Part shown: positions 46,649 to 54,421 of the stretch, in pieces
Layout of the letters: every line of letters starts with the position of its first letter
How positions within the stretch are numbered: the stretch's first letter is position 1
Source: Halosimplex aquaticum
GTDB taxonomy: Archaea; Halobacteriota; Halobacteria; Halobacteriales; Haloarculaceae
Direction: 5' to 3'
DNA: 64,000 nt
NCBI RefSeq assembly: GCF_028747785.1
Contig: NZ_CP118158.1
Span: forward strand, 1-64,000
Notes under the pieces: model-generated
Database searches by the model: none
What the model was told of the DNA's origin: nothing
Seen by the model: only the letters and a program-made list of their open reading frames with translations
Position numbers and translations under genes: made by a program

Positions 46649-47980
46649 ATGGAACGGTACGACCAGCTCTACCGCCTCTACGACGAGTTCGATACCGAGA
46701 CGCTGCGGGCCCACCAGGCGTTCGTCGACCTCTTCCCGCCGCTGGACTCGCGGGTCGCGCTCACCTACTGGGAGGACGCCAGCGACGAGCTCGCCGACCT
46801 CCGCGCGGAGATCCGCGACGCGTTCCCGGGCACCGGCGAGACGTACGCGGCCGTCGCCGCCCACGCGACCCGCGACCAGGCCTTCACCGGGCTTGACCTG
46901 GCGACCAAGTACGGCCGGCCGGTGAACGCGCTCGTCCTCGACGTCGACGAGACGCTCCGGTCGGCGGGGACCACCGACAACGAGATCCCCCGCGAGACGC
47001 TCCACCTGCTGACCGAGTTCCACGAGGCCGGCGTGCCGATCGTGGTCTGCACCGGCCAGACCCTGGAGAACGTGAAGGGCTTCCTCAGCCAGGGACTCGG
47101 CAACGCAGTCGTCAACTCCGGCGACGTGAGCGTCGTCTACGAGAGCGGGACCGGCGTGTTCACGCCCGGCCACGGGCCCCAGACCAAGCGGCTGCTCTAC
47201 GAGGACCTCGACGAGGAGGTCCGCTCGGTGTTCGAACGGCTCCGCCAGCGCGTGCTGACGGACGCGCCCGAGCGCGTCGCCCGCGGCTGTCACCTGCAGG
47301 GCAACGAGTTCAACGTCACGCTGAAGCCGAACTTCGAGACCGGGAGCGAGGCAGCGGGCGAGGTGATCGACGACGCCCTCGTCTACCTCCTCGACCTCCT
47401 CGCCGTCGCCGTCGCGGACTACCTCGACGTGTCCGACGACGCGATCGACGCCGCGGCGAACGCAGACGGCGACGGTGACGACAGCGGAGATGGAGACGGC
47501 GACGACGGCGGCAGGGCCGTCGTCGGCGCGGCGGCCGGAGCGTGGACCCGCGCCTTCTACGCGGCGCGCGACCCCGAGATCCGGGCGGTGCTCGACGAGC
47601 GGGGCGGAGCGCCCGACGGGGTGGACGTGCCGGAGGCGGTGTCGGCGTTCCTCGACCGCGTCGACGTGGCGTACTACGAGGCCGACGCGGCGGAGGTCGT
47701 CAGCCGCGAACTCAACAAGCCCGTCGGGGTCGAGGCGGCCTTCGAGGTGCTGGGGATCGACGACCCCTTCGCGCTGGTCCTGGGCGACAGCAAGAGCGAC
47801 CTGCGGGTGATGGAGTGGATCGACGGCGAAAACGCCGGTATCGCCGCCGCGCCGGAACACGCCTCGACCGTAGTCCTGGACCACGTCCGGTCGACGGACG
47901 ATCTGGTCTTCCCGGCGGGCGACGCCGGCGACGTGCTCCGGACCGTCTACGCGCTGAACAGGCTCGTTTCGGTGGAGTGA
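46649..47980 (+). CDS. HAD-superfamily hydrolase
   Basis: 443 residues. HAD motif I ALVLDVDETLRSAGTTDN (DxDET), motif II VVCTGQ, and motif IV VLGDSKSDLRVMEW. An N-terminal helical domain of about 90 residues precedes the core, and the cap is interrupted by a Asp/Gly run (residues about 270-290: ADGDGDDSGDGDGDD). Probably a phosphatase; the substrate is unknown. Close to GfcR, so a sugar phosphate is a fair guess. Intact. Confidence 0.85.
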   Translation: MERYDQLYRLYDEFDTETLRAHQAFVDLFPPLDSRVALTYWEDASDELADLRAEIRDAFPGTGETYAAVAAHATRDQAFTGLDLATKYGRPVNALVLDVDETLRSAGTTDNEIPRETLHLLTEFHEAGVPIVVCTGQTLENVKGFLSQGLGNAVVNSGDVSVVYESGTGVFTPGHGPQTKRLLYEDLDEEVRSVFERLRQRVLTDAPERVARGCHLQGNEFNVTLKPNFETGSEAAGEVIDDALVYLLDLLAVAVADYLDVSDDAIDAAANADGDGDDSGDGDGDDGGRAVVGAAAGAWTRAFYAARDPEIRAVLDERGGAPDGVDVPEAVSAFLDRVDVAYYEADAAEVVSRELNKPVGVEAAFEVLGIDDPFALVLGDSKSDLRVMEWIDGENAGIAAAPEHASTVVLDHVRSTDDLVFPAGDAGDVLRTVYALNRLVSVE

Positions 47981-48048
47981 GCGGCGGCCGCCGGCCCGCG
48001 GGAACGTTCACCGCGAGCGAAATTTCGAGCGGCGTATGACGGGATATT

Positions 48049-48076
48049 TACGGTAGTCCGTACGTACCTTTCCGTA
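48049..48076 (+). promoter_or_regulatory. Candidate operator before the Gfo/Idh gene
   Basis: TACGG-TAGT-CCGTA inverted repeat plus a second CCGTA 14 bp on, directly after a GATATTTA TATA-like box. The start codon is 22 bp further. Placement suggests a site for a local regulator (GfcR and TrmB are both encoded nearby). Confidence 0.4.
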
Positions 48077-48097
48077 GAACTTCACGGAGTCAACACC

Positions 48098-49162
48098 ATG
48101 GTCGATATCTCATCTGTCAGACTCGGCATCGTCGGACTGGGCAACATCGGACATCACCACGCGGAGCGGTTCGTCGACCAGGGGGCGAACCTCGTCGGCG
48201 GCGTCGACATCGCGGAGGGCGCCCGCGCGTCGTTCGCCGACGAGTTCGGCGTGCAGACCTTCGAGGACCACCACGAACTCTACGAGGAGGTCGACGCCGT
48301 CGCGGTCACGACGCCCAACAAGTTTCACGAACAGTACGTCGTCGACGCGCTCGACGCCGGCCTGAACGTCCTCGTCGAGAAGCCCCTCGCCAGCACGCTC
48401 CCGGCCGCCGAGCGCATCGCGGAGGCCACCGAGGACGCCGAGGGGTTCTGCATGGTCGGCTTCCACACCCGCTTCGAGAACCCCGTCGAGGTCATCAACG
48501 CCTACCGCGAGAAGGGCCGTTTCGGCGACCTGAGCCACGTCGAGGCCAACTACATCCGCCGACGCGGCGTCCCCGGTCGCGGCTCGTGGTTCACGAGCAA
48601 GGAAGTCGCCGGCGGCGGCGCGCTCATCGACATCGGCGTCCACGCGGTCGACCTCTCGCTGTACATGCTGGGCTACCCCGAGGTCGAGGAGGTCAGCGGC
48701 GTCACGCGCTCGCAGTTCGGCGCCCGCGACGACTACACCTACATCCAGATGTGGGGCGAGGACCAGGGTCCCGAGGGGTTCAACGTCGACGACTCCGCGA
48801 CGGCGCTGATCCGCTGTGAGGACGACCGCACTATCTCTTTGGAGGTCGCCTGGGCGGTCAACCGACCGAAAAAGCAGGAGTACGTCCTCCGCGGCACCGA
48901 GTCCGGCGCCACCTTCCGCCCCGGCGAGGGCGTCACCTTCCACGAGTCCGGCATCGAGGGCGCGGGCCACATGGTCGAGTCCGAGATCGAGACGCAGAAC
49001 AGCGACCCCCACGCGGCCGAGCAGACGTACTTCCTCGAACACTGCGCCCGCGGCGAGACGCCCGAGCGCAACACCGTCGAGCAGGGCCTGACCGTCCAGC
49101 GCGTCCTCGACGCCATCTACCGCTCCAGCGAGAGCGGCGAAGCCGTCGCCGTCGACGACTGA
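48098..49162 (+). CDS. Gfo/Idh/MocA family oxidoreductase
   Basis: 354-residue NAD(P)-dependent dehydrogenase. Rossmann motif GIVGLGNIGHHHAERF; the substrate-side LVEKPLA (EKP) motif; catalytic-region GGGALIDIGVHAVDLSLYML (Asp-x-x-x-His). Acts on a sugar or polyol in most relatives; glucose-fructose oxidoreductase-like and xylose dehydrogenase-like forms occur in haloarchaea. The nearby Gdh and sugar regulators support a sugar substrate. Confidence 0.88.
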   Translation: MVDISSVRLGIVGLGNIGHHHAERFVDQGANLVGGVDIAEGARASFADEFGVQTFEDHHELYEEVDAVAVTTPNKFHEQYVVDALDAGLNVLVEKPLASTLPAAERIAEATEDAEGFCMVGFHTRFENPVEVINAYREKGRFGDLSHVEANYIRRRGVPGRGSWFTSKEVAGGGALIDIGVHAVDLSLYMLGYPEVEEVSGVTRSQFGARDDYTYIQMWGEDQGPEGFNVDDSATALIRCEDDRTISLEVAWAVNRPKKQEYVLRGTESGATFRPGEGVTFHESGIEGAGHMVESEIETQNSDPHAAEQTYFLEHCARGETPERNTVEQGLTVQRVLDAIYRSSESGEAVAVDD

Positions 49163-49409
49163 CGACCCTGATCACCGGATCTCACTCTCTCGCCCCGGTT
49201 CTCTCGACTCGCCCTTTCGTCTTCGCTCGCCGCGACTTGCTCCGTTTCGTTCCCTCGATTCTCACACCGCGGATCTCGCCGACGTGCAGTCTGCCCGGTC
49301 GAGACCGGGCGAGCGTCCGATCCTCGCCCGACAGCGACCGGTACGTCCGGCGAATCCGACCGTTCCAGAAAGACTTAACTCGGAACAGAGTACATTTTTC
49401 GAGCAACTG

Positions 49410-50507
49410 ATGAAAGCAATCGCAGTCGAGCGGGGCTCGGAGGGTCCCGCGGTGATAGAGAAGCCGAGGCCAGAACCCGAGGAGGGAGCGGCGCTGTTGC
49501 GGACGCTCCGGGTCGGCGTCGACGGGACAGACCACGAGGTCATCGGCGGATCGCACGGCGGCTTCCCCGAGGGCGAGGACCACATGGTGCTCGGTCACGA
49601 GGCCGTTGCGGTCGTCGAGGACGCCAACGGCACGGATCTCGACGAGGGCGACGTCGTCGTCCCGACCGTCCGGCGCCCGCCGGCCGATGGGTCCAACGAG
49701 TACTTCGAGCGCGGTGAACCCGACATGGCCCCCGAGGGCGAGTACGTCGAGCGCGGCATCGTCGGCGACCACGGCTACATGGCCGAGTACTTCACCAGCC
49801 CGCCGGAGTACTTGGTCCCGTTCCCCGAAAACCTGTGGGAGTACGGCTTCTTCGCCGAACCGGTCAGCATCACCGAGAAGGCCCTCGAACACGCCTACGC
49901 GTCGCGGTCGGCGTTCGAGTGGTCCCCCGAGTCCGCACTGGTGCTCGGCAACCGCTCGCTCGGGCTGATCACGCTCGCGATGCTGGAGTTCGGCGTCGAG
50001 AGCGACCGCTCGTTCGCCGACCGCGACTTCGATCGGACCTACTGCCTCGGCCGTCGCGAGCGGCCCGACCCGACGGTCGACGTCATCGAGGAGATCGGCG
50101 CGACGTACGTCAACTCGAACGAGACGCCGCTGGAGACGGTCCCCGAGACCCACGAGGCGATGGACTTCGTCTACGAGGCGACGGGCTACGCCCCGCACGC
50201 CTTCGAGACGGTCGAGGCGCTGGCGCCCAACGGCGTCGGTGCGCTGCTCGGCATCCCCGACTCATGGGAGTTCGAGGTCGACGGCGGGCGGATCCACAAC
50301 GAACTCGTCCTGCACAACAAGGCGCTGGTCGGGACCGTCAACTCCCACGTCAAGCACTTCGAGGGCGCGATCGACGCGCTGAAGGAACTACCCGAGTGGC
50401 TGCTGGAAGATCTGGTGACGACGGTCGCGACGCCCGAAGACGTGGCACCGGCCTTCGAGTACGGCCACGACCAGATCAAGGCCGTCGTCGAGTTCGATTC
50501 GCTATGA
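49410..50507 (+). CDS. gdh: glucose 1-dehydrogenase
   Basis: 365-residue zinc-dependent medium-chain dehydrogenase, first enzyme of the semi-phosphorylative Entner-Doudoroff route (glucose to gluconolactone). MKAIAVERGSEGPAVIEKPR, VGVDGTDHEVIGG (catalytic Asp-His zinc site), GHEAVAVVED, and DFVYEATGYAPHAFETVEAL match haloarchaeal Gdh closely. The nucleotide-binding loop reads VLGNRSLGLIT: an Arg in place of the expected second Gly (GNGSLG). Either a variant affecting cofactor choice or a C/G miscall. Intact frame. Confidence 0.92.
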   Translation: MKAIAVERGSEGPAVIEKPRPEPEEGAALLRTLRVGVDGTDHEVIGGSHGGFPEGEDHMVLGHEAVAVVEDANGTDLDEGDVVVPTVRRPPADGSNEYFERGEPDMAPEGEYVERGIVGDHGYMAEYFTSPPEYLVPFPENLWEYGFFAEPVSITEKALEHAYASRSAFEWSPESALVLGNRSLGLITLAMLEFGVESDRSFADRDFDRTYCLGRRERPDPTVDVIEEIGATYVNSNETPLETVPETHEAMDFVYEATGYAPHAFETVEALAPNGVGALLGIPDSWEFEVDGGRIHNELVLHNKALVGTVNSHVKHFEGAIDALKELPEWLLEDLVTTVATPEDVAPAFEYGHDQIKAVVEFDSL

Positions 50508-50594
50508 GCGCGACGCGGCGCGGTACGAGCGGTCGAACGGTCGACTGTGCGAAGGGACAGACTGATTTGGTCGCTCGCGGAAGGTGCAACCGAC

Positions 50595-51653
50595 ATGGCT
50601 GGTGACGACCTCCTCGACTCCCTCGAAGCCGTCTCGGAGCGGTTCAACTTCGGGGAGTACGAGGCGAAGGCGTACCTCACGATCCTCGAACACGGCCAGG
50701 TGACCGCCTCGGAGATCTCCGACTACACGGACATCCCCCAACCCCGCGTCTACGACACGGTCCGGAGCCTCAGCGACATCGGCCTCGTCGAACTCCAGGA
50801 GTCCCGCCCGATGAAGGTGCTCGCGCTCGACCCGGCGGAGGCGTTCGACGACCTCCAGGAGTCGCTAGACTCGCTCGTCGACGGGCTCGAACAGCAGTAC
50901 ACCGAGCCCGCCCGCGGGACCGAGGCGGTCTCGCTCGTCAAGTCCCGGCCGACGATCCTCCGCTACCTCTCGGAGGTGATCGACTCGGCCGACTACGAGT
51001 TGATGCTGTCGCTGACGCCCGAGCTGCTCGACCGCTTCGAGAGCCAGCTCCGCCGCCAGCACGAGGAGGGCGTCGCCATCGAGGTCCTGTTGTCGCCGGC
51101 CGCGGAAGTCCCGACCACCGACGAGTACGACTACGACTCCCTGGCGAGCACGGTCAAGAAGCGCCGCGGCGTCACGACGCCCGTCGTCGCCGTCGCGGAC
51201 GGCCGCTACTCTATCTACGCGACCCGGGAGAGCCTCAAGGGCGACACCGACCGCTACGGCGTCATCTTCGACCGCTCGGAGCTGGGATTCCTCGTCTCGA
51301 TGTTCATGAACACGGTCCTGTGGACGACCGCAGAAACCGTCACCGAGAACGGCGAAGAGCTCTCGTTCCCGCGCCGCTACGGGACCATCCGTCGGGCCAT
51401 CGCCGACGTCGCCACGCTGGAGGGCGAGTTCTACGCCACGATCGAGGGTCGCGACGTGCTCACCGGCGAGGAGGTCGTCGTCTCCGGGAAGGTCGCGGAG
51501 GCGAACCTCACGCCGAGCCTCGAAGAGGCGTCGCTCGTCGTCGAGACCGACGACGAGCGCATCACCGTCGGCGGCCAGGTCGCCGCCTTCGAGGACATCG
51601 AGTCCTTCGAGATCCGCGTGGGCCGCGACTCGCCCCCGGAACCGGCCGACTGA
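50595..51653 (+). CDS. TrmB family sugar-responsive transcriptional regulator
   Basis: 352 residues. N-terminal winged helix (FGEYEAKAYLTILEHGQVTA, SEISDYTDIPQPRVYDTVRS), a coiled linker, then the TrmB effector domain (AVADGRYSIYATRESLKGDT, DRSELGFLVSMFMNTVLW) and a C-terminal beta module. TrmB proteins control sugar uptake and central metabolism in archaea; here it follows gdh by 87 bp in the same direction. Intact. Confidence 0.88.
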   Translation: MAGDDLLDSLEAVSERFNFGEYEAKAYLTILEHGQVTASEISDYTDIPQPRVYDTVRSLSDIGLVELQESRPMKVLALDPAEAFDDLQESLDSLVDGLEQQYTEPARGTEAVSLVKSRPTILRYLSEVIDSADYELMLSLTPELLDRFESQLRRQHEEGVAIEVLLSPAAEVPTTDEYDYDSLASTVKKRRGVTTPVVAVADGRYSIYATRESLKGDTDRYGVIFDRSELGFLVSMFMNTVLWTTAETVTENGEELSFPRRYGTIRRAIADVATLEGEFYATIEGRDVLTGEEVVVSGKVAEANLTPSLEEASLVVETDDERITVGGQVAAFEDIESFEIRVGRDSPPEPAD

Positions 51654-51990
51654 CGAACCCCCTTTCTGTCGGTCGTAGAGTTTCCCCGCAGAGCGGCCGC
51701 TTCCCCTGCAGTACAGCGTCCCCCGCACAATCGACCAGGTGCTCACGAGTTCCGAACGCCGCTTCACCGATTCGGTCCGAAGAGAAGACGCGTTACGAAA
51801 GAGGTGACGGGTGATCGCCAGGTGGGCCGCTCTCCCCCCTCAAGGTCGAGTAGCCAGCAGGGACCCTGCATCCCCCATCGTACCGCATCCTGTCCTCGTT
51901 CCCGCAACGGTATAAATCTTGAACTTTTCACCCGCACAGTATTCCACCCTGGAGATAACGTTCCAGAAGACGGAAGTGGCTCCAATACAT
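51654..51990. other. Intergenic region before the FilR1-type HTH gene
   Basis: No gene. Contains a clear TATA box (51911-51917) and ordinary sequence otherwise. The transcript would have a leader of about 50 nt to the ATG used here. Confidence 0.55.
51911..51917 (+). promoter_or_regulatory. TATA box, FilR1-type HTH gene
   Basis: TATAAAT, a near-consensus archaeal TATA box. Transcription would begin near 51941, about 50 nt before the MESDNRSES start. Confidence 0.6.
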
Positions 51991-52836
51991 ATGGAATCCG
52001 ATAATAGGAGCGAGAGTCAGCCGCCTCCGACCGCCTTCCGGGGTGGTACGCGCGTGAACACGGACAAGATCGTCGGGTACGTGCTGGGGTCCTCTGTGCG
52101 GACGGACGTGCTCACGGCAGTGGTCGGGGAGCGGCAGCCGATGGACGAGTTGATCGGCTCGATCGAGGCGAGCGAGTCCGCAGTGTACAACGCGGTCGGC
52201 GACCTGGAGCGCAGGGGGCTGGTCAGGTCGCTCGAAGACGGCTGGGACGCGACGGGAAGCGGACGGCTCGTCGCGGACCTGCTCGAACAGCAGGAGAACC
52301 TCTGTCGCCTCCTCGAAGACGACTACTGGCGAACGCACGACGTGGGCGCGCTCCCCCGTCGATTCCGCCTCCGACTGACCGAACTCGCCGGCGCCGACGT
52401 GTTTCGCGCGACCGACACCGACCCGCACGCCATCGTCCGAGAGGTCTGCGACCGGGTCGAACGCGCCGGGACGAACGTCCACATCGTCACGCCGATCTAC
52501 CAGGCCGAGTACGAGGCGGTCATGCCCGATTCGTCCGACGCGCGACTGGTCGTCGACACGACCGTGGCGACGGAGGCGCTCGACCGCATCGAGTCGCCGG
52601 GGGACGCCCGCCAGTGGGAGGAGACCCCCGTTCGCGTCCTCGACGTGCCGGTCGGCGTCGGCGTCACCGACAACGAAGTCATGCTCTCGCTCCCGACGAT
52701 CGACGGCCAGTACGACTCCCGCACGGAGGTCATGGCCGAGGACGAACGGGCTATCGAATGGGGCCGTGACCTCTTCGAGTACTACTGGAACCGGGCCGTC
52801 CCCAACGACGAGTTCATCGCCGAGCACTTCGAGTGA
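51991..52836 (+). CDS. HTH regulator with FilR1-type (DUF1724) domain
   Basis: 281 residues: N-terminal winged helix (VLTAVVGERQPMDELIGSIE, ASESAVYNAVGDLERRGLVR), a linker helix, and a C-terminal FilR1-like effector domain (NVHIVTPIYQAEYEAVMPDS, VTDNEVMLSLPTIDGQYDSR) ending in GRDLFEYYWNRAVPND. Ligand unknown. Start ATG at MESDNRSES is chosen because the upstream in-frame TTG lies only 2 bp after the TATA box. Confidence 0.8.
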   Translation: MESDNRSESQPPPTAFRGGTRVNTDKIVGYVLGSSVRTDVLTAVVGERQPMDELIGSIEASESAVYNAVGDLERRGLVRSLEDGWDATGSGRLVADLLEQQENLCRLLEDDYWRTHDVGALPRRFRLRLTELAGADVFRATDTDPHAIVREVCDRVERAGTNVHIVTPIYQAEYEAVMPDSSDARLVVDTTVATEALDRIESPGDARQWEETPVRVLDVPVGVGVTDNEVMLSLPTIDGQYDSRTEVMAEDERAIEWGRDLFEYYWNRAVPNDEFIAEHFE

Positions 52837-52890
52837 GCGCCCGCAGGCGGCGGGCAGTGTCGGCAGTCTATCGGCTGGTTTTGGCGAACC

Positions 52891-52897
52891 TAAAAAT
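52891..52897 (+). promoter_or_regulatory. TATA box of the GT2 gene
   Basis: TAAAAAT following ACC, 31-37 bp before the ATG of the GT2 gene. Confidence 0.5.
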
Positions 52898-52927
52898 TCA
52901 AGAGGGTCGAGCAGAGAGAGGCGAGCA

Positions 52928-53737
52928 ATGAGTCAGTTACAGCGAGACGGGTCGGAGCCGACCGGCGGTGGGCCGGGCGATGCCGCGACCGACAGCGACG
53001 GCCCGTCGCGCGCCGAGGCGGACCGCCCGGCGTCGAGCGCGTCCGCGGCTGCCGACGACGAGTACACGTTCGACGACCTGAGTGTCGTGATGGGGACGTA
53101 CAACGAGGAGGAAGCCATCGGGACGGTCCTCGAAGACGTCGACCGCGTGACCGACGGGCGGGCGAACGTCGTCTGCGTCGACGGCTCCGACGACCGGACG
53201 CCCGATATCGCTCGCGAGCACGGCGCCCGCGTAATCGAGCAGGAGCCACAGGGGTACGGCGTCGCCGTCCGCGAGGCGGTCCTCGCCGCCGACCGACCGA
53301 TCGTCGTCACGACGGACTGCGACGACACCTACCCGATGGACGCGCTGCCCGAGTTCCTCGCGGCGATCAACGGCGGCGCGGACGTGGTCAGCGGCGACCG
53401 CATCACGCCCGGCGCCGACGCCATGCCGACGCTCAACCGGCAGGGTAACCGCGCGTTCGCCCTGCTCGCCAGCGCCCTGATGGGGAAGCGCGTCCGCGAT
53501 ACGACCACTGGGATGCGCGCGTACCGACGCGAGGTGATCCGCGACATCGCGTGGACGGAGAACACGGGCCTCTCCGCCGAACTGCTCATCCGTCCGCTCA
53601 TGCGCGGCTACGACGTCCGCGAGCGAGCGATCGACTACGACGAGCGCACGGGCGAGACGAAACTCGACCCCTTCGCCGGCGGCGCCGCCATCGCGAAGTC
53701 CATCGTCAAAGTCTGCCTCGAAGAACGGCGACGGTAG
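52928..53737 (+). CDS. family 2 glycosyltransferase (dolichyl-phosphate hexose synthase-like)
   Basis: 269 residues: a disordered N-terminus of about 45, then a GT-A fold. LSVVMGTYNEEEAIGTVLED is the nucleotide-sugar strand, VVTTDCDDTYPMDALPEFLA has the metal-binding DxD-type motif, and TTGMRAYRREVIRDI the acceptor loop. Lacks transmembrane helices. Resembles dolichyl-phosphate mannose/glucose synthases supplying N-glycosylation. Confidence 0.82.
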   Translation: MSQLQRDGSEPTGGGPGDAATDSDGPSRAEADRPASSASAAADDEYTFDDLSVVMGTYNEEEAIGTVLEDVDRVTDGRANVVCVDGSDDRTPDIAREHGARVIEQEPQGYGVAVREAVLAADRPIVVTTDCDDTYPMDALPEFLAAINGGADVVSGDRITPGADAMPTLNRQGNRAFALLASALMGKRVRDTTTGMRAYRREVIRDIAWTENTGLSAELLIRPLMRGYDVRERAIDYDERTGETKLDPFAGGAAIAKSIVKVCLEERRR

Positions 53738-53787
53738 CCCGCTGGTTTCGCTCGCTCGGCCCGTTGTTTTCCCTCGGCTCGCTGGGG

Positions 53788-54396
53788 TCACCCGTTCGGT
53801 CCGCGACGGTAGCTCTCGGTCCCTCCGGGGTGGCCCTGCGGATTCTCGATCCCCACGAGTTCGCCGCCGGTCGGCGACGAGTACAGCGCGAACAGCAACT
53901 CGTTGACGACGTAGTACCGGACGCGCTCCGCGTCGGTGCCCGCAGGGTCGGGGTCGGCCTCGCGGACGCCCATCCGGTCGAGCGCCTCCTCGCGGTCAGT
54001 GGGGTCCAGCGACGCGAACGCCTCGTCGTACCATGCGTCGGTCCACTCCATCAGGTAGCCGACAGCCTCTGCGACGCCGGCCGCGTGGTCCGGCTGCGCG
54101 TTCGATCGCCCGCGGACGAACGCCGTGACGAACGACTCGACCCCCTCCACCTCGCTCGGGTAGACCGTCTCGGCCACCGCCGTGAGGGCGTCGAGGTCCT
54201 CGGCAGTGATCGGACCGTCCGTGGGCGAGTCGCCGCCCTGTCCGGTGTCGTCGGTCGAGCCACCGCTCCCGCGCTCGTCACCGCTCGTGGCGGTGTCTCC
54301 GCTGTCGTCGTCCGTCGCCGAGAGTGCGAGCGCTCCGCCGCCGGCCACGCCGACGGCCGCGAGCGCGGCCAGCGCGTCCCGACGCGACAGTTCCAT
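53788..54396 (-). CDS. Tat-exported gluconate 2-dehydrogenase subunit 3-like protein
   Basis: 202 residues. Twin-arginine signal MELSRRDALAALAAVGVAGG, a Ser/Gly/Asp linker, and a helical domain (TAEDLDALTAVAETVYPSEV, LMEWTDAWYDEAFASLDPTD) of the gluconate 2-dehydrogenase subunit 3 type, which normally accompanies a GMC flavin oxidoreductase. No GMC gene is in this window; its neighbours are two glycosyltransferases. It may serve an unlinked partner. Confidence 0.8.
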   Translation of the reverse strand: MELSRRDALAALAAVGVAGGGALALSATDDDSGDTATSGDERGSGGSTDDTGQGGDSPTDGPITAEDLDALTAVAETVYPSEVEGVESFVTAFVRGRSNAQPDHAAGVAEAVGYLMEWTDAWYDEAFASLDPTDREEALDRMGVREADPDPAGTDAERVRYYVVNELLFALYSSPTGGELVGIENPQGHPGGTESYRRGPNG

Positions 54397-54421
54397 GGGG
54401 TTCGTTCGGGCCAGCGTGCTG

